The notes beneath the pieces were generated by a model. The model did not search any database and was not told the DNA's origin. It saw nothing but the letters and a program-made list of their open reading frames with translations. A stretch of 12,535 nucleotides of DNA from an uncultured Micrococcales bacterium (GTDB taxonomy: Bacteria > Actinomycetota > Actinomycetes > S36-B12 > GCA-2699445), in contig CAIWTL010000259.1 in the NCBI GenBank assembly GCA_903915555.1, positions 1 through 12,535 of the forward strand, in the 5' to 3' direction. The translations under genes were made by a program, and so were the position numbers. Positions 1 to 7,865 of the stretch are shown here, in pieces (the first letter of the stretch is position 1; each line of letters begins with the position of its first letter).

Positions 1-1
1 G

Positions 2-3000
2 AAGGAACTGAAGCTGCGCAAGCTGCAGGTCACAGCGTCCAACGTGCCGGGGCCTCAGACGACGACGGGGGGCGCCACCATCAACTGTGCGGTGACGGCG
101 GGCGCAGACACCAACGTGGGCTTCACTGCGGAGGCCACGGTCCTCGACAAGGACGTGCAGGTCACCGGTGTCTACGACGGATCCGTCAACGGCGGCAAGG
201 GAGGCTACTGCCTGGTTGGCTCGATGCCCTCCGACATCGATGTCGGCAAGGGCGTCACGGTCGGGAAGGTCTACGTCGCCTACTCCAGTTTCGACACCCG
301 GATCCAGGTGACCGACCCGATCAGCCAGGTCAGCACGACCAAGCCGCTCCCGGCGGGAACGGTGAAGCTCGGCGGTCGGCTGAAGTTGCCCGCCGCCATC
401 ACCGGCGAGATGCCCGCCGAGTCGGCCGGCGCCTTCGGGCAGGAGGTCGCCCTGGACGCGAGTCTGGCGATCGGGACAGGGGACAAGGTCGGCTTCACCG
501 GAACGGCCTCCTACTCGGTTCGCCCCGCCGTGAATCTCGTCAGCACCGACACGACCCGGTTGTCGCTCACGACCGCCACGCTGTCGATCAGCACGACCTC
601 GGGGCTCTCGCTGGCGATCGGAGCCAGGGGCGAATTGAGCATCGCCGACAAGGCCACCCCGCTCGCCGCCGAACTGGCCATCGCTCTCGACAAGGGCGTT
701 TCGATCCAGTTCGCGGGCTGGGTGGATCCGCGGGGGACGGATGCGTCCGGTCGACCGCTGCCGACCTATGTGGACAAGAACGGGAAGAGTCAGCCATACG
801 TCGCGGACGCCTTCGGGCAGGCCGGTCTCGACATCCGTCAGTTGCGTATCGGGTTCGGCCTGTCGGCCACCGATTTCTCGGTCTCGCTGGGCGCGGACGT
901 CACGTTACCCGAGGAGTGGACGAGTCAGGTCCGCATCTCGCAGGCGACCCCCATCGAACTGGCCATGCAGTTCTCCTCGACCGCCGCGCCCTGCCTGGCC
1001 TTCTCCATCGGTGAGAGTGACCCGGCGAAGCGGAAGGTGGCGCTGGACATTGCCGGTCAGGGAGTCCTGACGGCTCGATACGCGAAACTGGTCTATGCGC
1101 CCCAGGGGTGCACGTACCGTGATCAGGACAACGTCGAGCGGAAGTTGGCCGCCGGCTACGAACTCGCCTTCGACGGCGAGATCGCCGGGACGCCGGTCAA
1201 GTTGCAGGCGAAACTGGGCATGCCGACCGCACAGGACCGGAATCTGACGGTCAAGGCGGACCTGTTCGTCGGGGACTTCAGCCTGGGGGGGATGGCGAAG
1301 GTCCAGCAGACCACCGCCAACATCGACATCGACACACGCGCCTCGCGCTACATCTTCGGCTTCAAGGGGGGCATCCAGATCGGCGAGAGCGATCGGAACC
1401 GGGTTGACGTCGACCTTCGGTTCGCCAAGGTCGGGTCGAATGTCCGGGTGTTCGCCGAGGCGCAGGCGTCGCTGGAGTTCAGCGGCTTCACGCTGGCCTG
1501 CCTGAACGACGGCCCCAACAAGGGGATCAAGATCGACCTGCAGAGCAGCAACGGCGTGATCGACAGGTTCGAGATCGCCCTGAATTGCAAGCTGCGGGTG
1601 CTGGGCGCCGAGTTCGGGCTCGCGGGCAACGTCAGTTACTCCGACGGCCAGGTGAAGAAGCTGTGGCTGCAGGCGAGGGTGAGTTTCGACCTCGTCGTCG
1701 CGCGGGTGGAGGACGCCACCCTCGAGGTGCAGTACGAGCGGCAGCAGGGTCAGAAGTTCTTCCTTCAGATCAGGACCTGGGGGAAGTACTGGGTGCCGCT
1801 GCTCGGACAGAAGAGCTTCGACCTCACTATCGTCAAGGTCGGTGACTCGTCGTCGAAGGCCATCGAGTATCAGCCGGCGCCACCGGTGTCCACCGTCGGC
1901 AACCCGCCGTACCGCTGGATCGCGGGCCAGGCGGGCTGCCTCGAGCCGGGCAACTACCGCAGTGACGGCTCCGTGCGCGGCGCGCTCCGGTGTGCTGATC
2001 TGTCGTACACCAAGTCGGGCTCCCGCATCACCTCGAACGCCTGGGTCACGAACTGCCGAGGTGGGGAATGGGTCAAGCCGAGGAACTCGTCGGGCCGCTG
2101 GCGGTACACCAAGCCGTGCCCGGCGCCGCAGATTCGGGACCATGTCGTGTGGAAGCCCACGTCAACCGATCCGAACCGCCCCGCCCTCGTCGAGCGACGG
2201 ACAGTCCTGCGTGACCCCGTTCAACTCGACGTCACCTGGTTGCGCACCTATGCGCCGAAGTCGGGGGTCCTGAGGCTCCAGGACAGCAACCTCTGCCTCA
2301 CCGCGGCGGGCACGTCCGATGGGTCGGCGCTGGAACTGCAGGAGTGCTCCCCGGAGCGTGCCGAACAGCGAGTGGGAGCCATCTCGAGCCAGGGCGTCGT
2401 GGGTGATGCCGTCACCATCGCCGGCGGGTGCCTCGACATCCCGAACGAGGGCCCTGCCGACATCGGCGCCATCCGATACTCCTGCAACGGCAGCATGGCG
2501 CAGCGCTTCACATTCACCCCCCCGAAGTCCCGCCTCAACTGGGCCGGTGGGGACGGCTGCCTGGCACCGCGCGGGGGGTCCCTCACTGCCGGCACACCGG
2601 TCGCCCTCGCGAGCTGCGTCGGACCCGCCACCGCATGGCAGTTCGTGGCGACCGGCAACCCCTACGGGACTGCCGACATGCGGACCTACCACGAGCGGAT
2701 GCCGGACACCGACAACCGGATCATCGGTCCCGACCGGTGGCTACCGTGCACCCGAGGGCTTGACCCCGCGGTCACCACCCGTGATCCGATCCAGCCGGTC
2801 GAGCAGTGCGGATACAAGTACGGCCAGGAGAACCTGCCGACGTCGAAGATCCCTGATCAGGAGAAGTCGGCCATGTTGTCGCGCTACCTGATCCGGACGT
2901 CGGAGCAGGGCCGACGGCAACTGTCGGCCACGAGCGGCCGCACCCGGACCGGCACGAAGTTGCAGCTCGATCCGGATCGTGCCAACTCGACCCTGCGGGA

Positions 3001-3499
3001 GGATCCTGCCCTCCTGCTGCCGGGTGACACCTTCCAGAGCGGCAGCGGGACCGGAATCGTGGACATGGCCACCAACGGCAATCTGCACGCCAAGCGATCC
3101 AACGGGGAGTGGAGATGGGCGTCGGTCGGTAACGAACGCGATCCGAAAGTCGTCGCGGCGATGCTCGATGACGACTGCCGGTTGAAACTGGTCGACGACA
3201 CCGGTCTTACCCGACTGGAGAGCCGCAACTTCCGACGGTTCGGGGGATCCTGTGTCTGGGAGACGCTGCCGGGTGATGAGGCGGTGTTCCAGATCTGGTC
3301 CGGCAACCTTCCCGGTGGCGGAAACGGTGACCGGGCGCTCCTCACGTGTGGCCGTGGGGATCAGTGGGCGCTGCAAGGTGGAAGCGGCGAGTGGACCACG
3401 CCGGCGCATTGGGCCCGGCGCTGCACGGTCGACAGCGATGCGGACATGGAGGGTGATCCCATGCGCCACCCGGACTGGTTCCTGGACAACCCGCGATGA
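2..3499 (+). CDS. Large secreted-type beta-rich protein with ricin-type and bulb-lectin-like segments (5' partial)
   Basis: The frame is open to the left edge, so the N-terminus and any signal peptide are missing; the GTG at 44 is only the first start-like codon inside the window. Numbering from that GTG, residues 1 to about 600 are a long run of alternating polar/hydrophobic segments rich in Gly, Val, Leu and Ala, which reads as stacked beta-hairpins of no family I recognise. Residues about 620-690 form a Cys- and Trp-rich segment. Residues about 741-872 look like a ricin-type beta-trefoil: three subunits beginning NLCLTA, GGCLDI and DGCLAP, each with a paired downstream Cys and a degenerate QxW-like end (QRV, QRF, WQF). 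Residues about 990-1062 (LLPGDTFQSG, TNGNLHAK, AMLDDDCRLKLVDD) resemble a bulb-type lectin with a decayed sugar-binding motif. No C-terminal membrane anchor or LPXTG motif is visible. The stop overlaps the protease start. An extracellular carbohydrate-binding or adhesin role is inferred; the gene as an ORF is near certain, the domain calls are moderate. Confidence 0.8.
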   Translation, partial: KELKLRKLQVTASNVPGPQTTTGGATINCAVTAGADTNVGFTAEATVLDKDVQVTGVYDGSVNGGKGGYCLVGSMPSDIDVGKGVTVGKVYVAYSSFDTRIQVTDPISQVSTTKPLPAGTVKLGGRLKLPAAITGEMPAESAGAFGQEVALDASLAIGTGDKVGFTGTASYSVRPAVNLVSTDTTRLSLTTATLSISTTSGLSLAIGARGELSIADKATPLAAELAIALDKGVSIQFAGWVDPRGTDASGRPLPTYVDKNGKSQPYVADAFGQAGLDIRQLRIGFGLSATDFSVSLGADVTLPEEWTSQVRISQATPIELAMQFSSTAAPCLAFSIGESDPAKRKVALDIAGQGVLTARYAKLVYAPQGCTYRDQDNVERKLAAGYELAFDGEIAGTPVKLQAKLGMPTAQDRNLTVKADLFVGDFSLGGMAKVQQTTANIDIDTRASRYIFGFKGGIQIGESDRNRVDVDLRFAKVGSNVRVFAEAQASLEFSGFTLACLNDGPNKGIKIDLQSSNGVIDRFEIALNCKLRVLGAEFGLAGNVSYSDGQVKKLWLQARVSFDLVVARVEDATLEVQYERQQGQKFFLQIRTWGKYWVPLLGQKSFDLTIVKVGDSSSKAIEYQPAPPVSTVGNPPYRWIAGQAGCLEPGNYRSDGSVRGALRCADLSYTKSGSRITSNAWVTNCRGGEWVKPRNSSGRWRYTKPCPAPQIRDHVVWKPTSTDPNRPALVERRTVLRDPVQLDVTWLRTYAPKSGVLRLQDSNLCLTAAGTSDGSALELQECSPERAEQRVGAISSQGVVGDAVTIAGGCLDIPNEGPADIGAIRYSCNGSMAQRFTFTPPKSRLNWAGGDGCLAPRGGSLTAGTPVALASCVGPATAWQFVATGNPYGTADMRTYHERMPDTDNRIIGPDRWLPCTRGLDPAVTTRDPIQPVEQCGYKYGQENLPTSKIPDQEKSAMLSRYLIRTSEQGRRQLSATSGRTRTGTKLQLDPDRANSTLREDPALLLPGDTFQSGSGTGIVDMATNGNLHAKRSNGEWRWASVGNERDPKVVAAMLDDDCRLKLVDDTGLTRLESRNFRRFGGSCVWETLPGDEAVFQIWSGNLPGGGNGDRALLTCGRGDQWALQGGSGEWTTPAHWARRCTVDSDADMEGDPMRHPDWFLDNPR
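3496..3499 (+). other. ATGA stop/start overlap coupling the lectin-like and S8-A genes
   Basis: The start codon of the protease (3496-3498) overlaps the TGA stop of the lectin-like gene (3497-3499). No purine-rich ribosome binding site is evident just upstream (context gacaacccgcg), which fits translation by terminating ribosomes. The two genes are therefore almost certainly on one transcript, with linked expression. Confidence 0.9.
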
Positions 3500-5994
3500 G
3501 GGGCGACAGCGTGGTCGGGCCGCGTCGATCCCTCCTGCGGTCGTGGACTGCAACGACCGCAGTGGTGATCGCGTGGGCACTGCTGCCGCTCCCCGGGGCG
3601 GCCGCTGTCCCGACGCCCACCCCCGCAACCGGTCGGACGCCGGCCCCGTCGGCTGCCGAACCGACGGCAGCGGCGCAGCCCGATCGGGCGTCCCGGAAGA
3701 AGCGCCCGGGGAGATGCCCCCTGGCGGACCTCGGGAAGCGCAAGATGTCCGCCGCCGCTGACGCCAGTGAGCCCGACGACGGTGTCCCCGGCCCCGGTGC
3801 ACGGTGGGTGGCCGGTGAGGTGCTGCTCCGCTTCTCCCGAGAGGTGACGCCGGCTGTCCGTACCTGTGTCCAGCAGCATCTGGAGGCACAGACGCTCGCG
3901 GCCGATCTGGCGATGGATCGTGTGTACCTGTTCAAGGTGAAGCCCGGGATCGGAGTGGAGCAGGCGGTCTCCGCGCTGCGGGAGGCACCCGATGTCGTCT
4001 CCTGGGTGATCCCGAACATCCTGCTCGAGGAGCAACAGGTGTTCGCCAAGAAGGATCTGTCCGCCATCACGGATCCTCTGATACCACGCTTCGACTGGAC
4101 GACCACTGCCGACGCCGTGAAGCTCCAGAGCCAGTGGCATCTCAAGTCCGGCGTCACCTGCGCCCAGATCCCCGATCCCGATCCGATGAATCCCGCCCGG
4201 ACCGATTGCCGCTACCGGGGAATCGGTGCCATCGAGGCGTGGAAGAACCAGGGATGGGTGGGTGATCCCCGGTTCCGGCTCGGTGTCATCGACACCGGCC
4301 TTGAGGGTGGCACCAAGACCGACGGCCTCGACTTCCACGGCGAACGCAAGCGATGGTTCGGGCTGCTCGAGCCCGAACCCCTGTCGAACTTCTCCGGAGT
4401 GTCCGCCACAGTTGTGCGCGGGAACACCAAGCAGCCCGAGTTGACCATGAGTGAGGCATGGCCGGGTGGGTCGGAGAAGGACGGGAAACCGGTTCCCGAC
4501 GACCATGGCACGGCGGTCGCCTCGCTGGCTGCGGGATTCGGCGGCAACGGGGTGCGGGGCAGTGGCGTCATGCAGCGGGCGGGAATCGTCTCGGTGCGTG
4601 CCGATAGCCGCAGCATGGCCGCGTTCGTGCTCGCGATGGACTGGATCGCAAGCCCCGCGGACCGCGAGTGGCGGGGTGCGCGCAAGGAGGACGGCTCGCC
4701 CAACTACGCCACCAGCGGCGGGGGAGCCCGTGTCGTCAACATGAGCTGGGGGATGGGCGGGTTCGATCCGAAGACCGACCCGACCACCAACGCCATTCGG
4801 CTCGGAGATGTGGAGAAGGTCATGAGCGACGCCATGACCGACCACCCAGATACCCTGTGGATCTGGGCGGCGAGCAACGACGCCTTCGACAACGACACGC
4901 GGGTCGGCCTCCCCGCCAGCCAACAGGAATGGCCCATCGGTTCGACCTACGTGCCCGGCGAGGGGCGCTGGAAGTTCATCCCGAACCAGAAGGGAGCGTC
5001 GCTGCAGAGGTGGAAGAAGCGATTCCCCACACTCTCTTCCCAGGCGACCGACATCCCCTGCGTCATCGACTCGATGAAGGTCGACAAGCTCCCCTTCACC
5101 GAGTACGGACCCTTCGGGGGGACCCGCGGAAACCTGATCTGCGTCGCGGCCTCGGACGTGACGGGGCAGCTCGCCGACTTCTCGAATTTCGGTCGGCGGA
5201 CCGTCGAGTTCGCGGCACCAGGCGCGGACCTGCTGGTTCCGCAGACCGGCGACCAACGTGCGCAGCCCTATAAGACCGCAAGCGGAACGTCGTTCGCCGC
5301 GCCTCTCGTCACCGGAGTGGCCGGACTCGTGATGTCGAAGTACCCGCAGTTGGACGTGAGGTCGGTCAAATGTGTCCTCATGCAGGCGGCCGCGCGAGCG
5401 CCACTGCCCGACCAGGATCTGACCAAGCCGTCCCACCCCGCGTTCCTGCAGGACGGCGACAAACTCGTCGAGGGAACCACCATGCCGGTGACCGATGTCA
5501 CGCAGATCGATCCTCTTGAAGCGCGCGCCAAGCCGGACGCCCTCCTGCGGGTGATGGGGATCCCCAACGCCGAGTTCGCCATGCGGATCGCTGCCCGGAC
5601 TGTGCAGGAGATGGCGTTGGGTGTCCGGATCAACGGGCGGCAGTCATGTGCGCCACCGAACGCCGCCAGTTCCACCCTGACATATGAAGACGATCAGGTC
5701 GTCCTGTCGTGGGCGGCGGAGCGCGGCGAGGTCGTCGGGGTCGAGGTGCATCCCAGTTGGGGGAAGTACGCCCAGTACTGGGTGCGAGTGCCCAACGCCG
5801 TGGATCCGGGCGGTCGTACCGGGACGTTGCGGTTCCCGCGCGGGAACCGACCCAGCGCACTGAAGCCGTGGCCCCGCCTCGCACTGGATGTCCGCCTGAC
5901 CTTCGCCGACCGTCATCGCCACACGATCAAGGCATTGCCCCGAGCCAACCCCGCAGCCTCCCGCGACTTCTGGGATCCGAAACCCGAGCAGTGA
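3496..5994 (+). CDS. Secreted S8 (subtilisin-like) serine protease, S8-A
   Basis: This is an 832-residue subtilase. Residues 1-37 form a Sec-type signal peptide: arginines at 10, 11 and 15, a hydrophobic core, and a GAAA cleavage region. A Pro/Ala/Thr-rich linker follows, then a Cys element (RCPLAD, Cys74) and an I9-like propeptide at about 102-178 ending in VSWVIPN. The catalytic set is complete: Asp266 in VIDTG, His337 in DDHGTAVA, the oxyanion-hole candidate Asn461 in WAASN, and Ser599 in SGTSFAAP. The segment after His reads GSGVMQRAG instead of the usual GVAP. A C-terminal domain of about 115 residues starts at SCAPP (Cys718). There is no C-terminal membrane segment, so release outside the cell is expected. 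The ATG lies inside the upstream stop (ATGA) with no clear Shine-Dalgarno, suggesting translational coupling to the lectin-like gene. The protease call is very strong; the substrate is unknown. Confidence 0.97.
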   Translation: MRGDSVVGPRRSLLRSWTATTAVVIAWALLPLPGAAAVPTPTPATGRTPAPSAAEPTAAAQPDRASRKKRPGRCPLADLGKRKMSAAADASEPDDGVPGPGARWVAGEVLLRFSREVTPAVRTCVQQHLEAQTLAADLAMDRVYLFKVKPGIGVEQAVSALREAPDVVSWVIPNILLEEQQVFAKKDLSAITDPLIPRFDWTTTADAVKLQSQWHLKSGVTCAQIPDPDPMNPARTDCRYRGIGAIEAWKNQGWVGDPRFRLGVIDTGLEGGTKTDGLDFHGERKRWFGLLEPEPLSNFSGVSATVVRGNTKQPELTMSEAWPGGSEKDGKPVPDDHGTAVASLAAGFGGNGVRGSGVMQRAGIVSVRADSRSMAAFVLAMDWIASPADREWRGARKEDGSPNYATSGGGARVVNMSWGMGGFDPKTDPTTNAIRLGDVEKVMSDAMTDHPDTLWIWAASNDAFDNDTRVGLPASQQEWPIGSTYVPGEGRWKFIPNQKGASLQRWKKRFPTLSSQATDIPCVIDSMKVDKLPFTEYGPFGGTRGNLICVAASDVTGQLADFSNFGRRTVEFAAPGADLLVPQTGDQRAQPYKTASGTSFAAPLVTGVAGLVMSKYPQLDVRSVKCVLMQAAARAPLPDQDLTKPSHPAFLQDGDKLVEGTTMPVTDVTQIDPLEARAKPDALLRVMGIPNAEFAMRIAARTVQEMALGVRINGRQSCAPPNAASSTLTYEDDQVVLSWAAERGEVVGVEVHPSWGKYAQYWVRVPNAVDPGGRTGTLRFPRGNRPSALKPWPRLALDVRLTFADRHRHTIKALPRANPAASRDFWDPKPEQ

Positions 5995-6240
5995 GTCGGG
6001 GGACCGAAGCACCGCCACGGAGTCGCCGGCCCGGGACACCGCCGGCAGCGCGGTGATGGACTCCTCGGGTCCGACGGGGGTGTTCTGAAAGAAGTCGTCC
6101 GGGTCGGGGACGTGTTCGGGATGCCAGCCGATGCTGTCGGCGGCCTTGCGGAAGTTGTCGCTGCACCTGGGGTGGTAGCCGTCCTGCCAGCCGAGCGCGC
6201 GGTACATCTCGGCGCTGCACGGGGCCGCGAGCATGTCATG
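5986..6240 (-). pseudogene. C-terminal remnant of a DUF1989 (urea carboxylase-associated) protein
   Basis: The minus strand of the gap after S8-A encodes about 85 residues that resemble the C-terminal half of DUF1989 proteins: RHDMLAAPCSAEMYR, then GYHPRCSDNF, PDPDDFFQNTPV and PAVSRAGDSV. Known members have a HD...C...Y...H..C..N pattern, an N(I/V)F-type segment and a S(R/K)xGD motif in this order. DUF1989 proteins are associated with urea/guanidine carboxylase pathways, some as carboxyguanidine deiminase subunits. Here the similarity fades into low-complexity, Arg-rich sequence upstream of 6240. At the other end it stops near 5986, just inside the convergent S8-A gene, so both the N-terminal half and the last strands are missing. 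The frame stays open from 6348 to 5644, but the parts outside 5986-6240 do not look like this family. A decayed fragment is the best reading; a short, divergent, expressed protein cannot be excluded. Confidence 0.55.
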
Positions 6241-6378
6241 CCGCTGGCAGGCGCAGGCTCGGCGTCTCCGCGAGAGCGGTTGCCGGCTGGCGCCGGTGAA
6301 GCATCGGTGGAGCATCAGCCGGACCGTTTCGGCTGCGGTGGGGAGCATCCGGCCAGCCTTGGTGGGTAGGCCACGTGC

Positions 6379-7779
6379 ATGAACCGAATCCTCGCTTCCG
6401 TATCCGCCCTGCTCTCAACCCTCATCACCGCAGCGCTTCTGGTCGCCACCCCCGCCGGGGCTTCCCCCGCCGGTGCGGGAACCCTGGATCCGTCCTTCGG
6501 TGAGCGGGGGGTTGCGCTGGATCGCTTCCCTGACGATCAGGACCTGTCGCTGGGTTCGGATCAACTCCTCCAGTCAGATGGGCGAACGGTCCTCCTCGGT
6601 GACGCTCGGCACGGGTTCGGTCTCAAGTCGGGCTTGGTCCGATACCTGCCCGATGGTTCGCTGGATCAGTCATTCGGTCACGAGGGCATGGCCGTCACTG
6701 CATTCGGCAAACGTGTCTCGATCGAGGGAGCAGGAGTGGAACGGTCCGCCGACGGCGGCTACCTGGTGGCTGCGACCAGAAATACCGGTACCACCGAGGA
6801 GCCGGCCTACACGGTGGTGACCTATCGCTACTCGCCGACCGGCAAGTTGGACACCACGTACGGCGCCAAGGGGCTGGCGGTCCTGGATCTGGGGACCCCC
6901 GCCATCGCCCGATCGACGACCACCGACAAGGACGGCGCACTCCTGATCGCGGTATCCATGGCGGCAGGGCAGGGGGAGACCGGTGGCATCGTCCGGGTGG
7001 CGCCGAACGGCTCTCTGGACCGGCTGTACGGTGACCACGGCATTGCCCCGATGCCTGGGAGCGACGCGACCCGTATCTCGCAGGTGGCGGTCGACAGTGC
7101 AGGACGTGCCCTTCTGGCCGGTACGACGTTCCGGGCCGAGCCGGGTACCGAAGCCACCCGACAGGTGGTGGCGCGGTTCCAGGCCGACGGACAGGTCGAC
7201 CGGAGCTTCGGCACCGATGGGCGCGCCATGACGGAGGTCGCCGACATCAACGCGGGAGCAGCATTGGTCATCGACTGTGCCGACCGGCCAGTGGTCGCCG
7301 GATATGCCATAGCGGACGAGACAGCCAAGGCGGACTTCTCGCTCGTGCGCTACACGGAGAACGGCGAGCGGGATCGCGACTTCGGTGACGCTGGCATCAG
7401 CACCTTCCCGGTGAGCCAGGACGACGACACCCCTGCTGCTCTCGTGACCGATGATCAGGGCCGGATCCTGGTTGCCGGCACCCGCTGGACCGAGACCCCC
7501 GAGTCGCAGCTTCAGCGCCCTGCAACCGCCGACGGCCTGACCGCCTCGGGCAGTCGCCCGCAGGCCCAGGAGCGGTCCGGTTTCGAGTTGGCCCGAGTGT
7601 CCCCGTCAGGTGAACTGGACCAGAGCTTCGGACAGGGCGGGAGCACCGTGAGTCCCCTGCAGGCCGGTGCGGCCGCCTTCAGCATCGCGACCAGCCCCCG
7701 CCACGGCATCCAGATCGTCGGATTCAGCTTCACCCAGGACTTCGTCTACTCGTTGACCACGGCGCGCTACTTGTCGTGA
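6379..7779 (+). CDS. Secreted delta-60 repeat protein (probable seven-bladed beta-propeller)
   Basis: The 466-residue product begins with a signal peptide: MNR, a hydrophobic core at about 4-23, and an Ala-rich cleavage zone at 25-33 (PAGASPAGA). The mature part has seven copies of the delta-60 signature (L/V/R)D-x-x-(F/Y)G: LDPSFG 36-41, LDQSFG 95-100, LDTTYG 157-162, LDRLYG 213-218, VDRSFG 273-278, RDRDFG 331-336 and LDQSFG 413-418. Spacing is 56-62 residues, except the last interval of 82, which carries an insertion rich in Gln, Ala, Ser and Arg near 375-400. Most copies are preceded by an RY/RF/RV-x-x-(D/N)G strand. The protein ends in TTARYLS, the strand that would precede the first signature, so N- and C-termini probably complete one blade. 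No enzyme motif is visible; binding or scaffolding is inferred. The start is the first ATG fitting the signal peptide; no strong ribosome binding site is seen. Confidence 0.9.
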   Translation: MNRILASVSALLSTLITAALLVATPAGASPAGAGTLDPSFGERGVALDRFPDDQDLSLGSDQLLQSDGRTVLLGDARHGFGLKSGLVRYLPDGSLDQSFGHEGMAVTAFGKRVSIEGAGVERSADGGYLVAATRNTGTTEEPAYTVVTYRYSPTGKLDTTYGAKGLAVLDLGTPAIARSTTTDKDGALLIAVSMAAGQGETGGIVRVAPNGSLDRLYGDHGIAPMPGSDATRISQVAVDSAGRALLAGTTFRAEPGTEATRQVVARFQADGQVDRSFGTDGRAMTEVADINAGAALVIDCADRPVVAGYAIADETAKADFSLVRYTENGERDRDFGDAGISTFPVSQDDDTPAALVTDDQGRILVAGTRWTETPESQLQRPATADGLTASGSRPQAQERSGFELARVSPSGELDQSFGQGGSTVSPLQAGAAAFSIATSPRHGIQIVGFSFTQDFVYSLTTARYLS

Positions 7780-7861
7780 GGCGCTGATCATCGAGGTTGC
7801 AGACCGCAGATGAGGCTCACCTCGCGCTACACGCTCTGAGGAGGGGCGGCTCCGCTCCTCC
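7780..7861. other. Short convergent intergenic spacer
   Basis: This 82-bp gap lies between the delta-60 stop and the S8-B stop. It holds the left part of the terminator-like hairpin and no coding signal. Confidence 0.9.
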
Positions 7862-7865
7862 TCAG
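7836..7865. terminator. Hairpin shared by two convergent genes, likely bidirectional terminator
   Basis: The 5' arm CTGAGGAGGGGCGG (7836-7849) pairs with the 3' arm CCGCTCCTCCTCAG (7852-7865). That gives up to 14 pairs with one G-T wobble; in practice the innermost pairs would open to form the loop. It sits between the 3' ends of the delta-60 gene and S8-B and contains the S8-B TGA stop (complement of 7862-7864). Neither side has a T-tract, so it is not a textbook intrinsic terminator. U-less hairpins at convergent gene ends have been described in high-GC actinobacteria, which supports the call. Confidence 0.6.

Noticed and set aside
905..2143. Minus-strand open frame of 412 codons antisense to the lectin-like gene
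   Set aside because: Low-complexity Arg/Asp/Leu composition, no domain, no ribosome binding site, and full overlap with a coherent beta-rich coding frame.
2741..3889. Minus-strand open frame of 382 codons spanning the lectin-like/S8-A junction
   Set aside because: Arg/Pro-rich shadow of two well-supported plus-strand genes.
3361..5436. Long minus-strand open frame (691 codons) antisense to S8-A
   Set aside because: It mirrors a clear subtilase gene with an intact triad. The predicted protein is His/Arg/Gly-rich without domains, as expected from codon-biased high-GC DNA.
6025..6046. Two GCCGGC copies as a terminator after S8-A
   Set aside because: Each is a short self-palindrome common in high-GC DNA, and both fall inside the DUF1989-like coding remnant.
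6112..6369. Plus-strand open frame (85 codons) just before the delta-60 gene
   Set aside because: Ala/Gly-rich, no recognisable domain, and it is opposite the DUF1989-like reading, which is far more protein-like.
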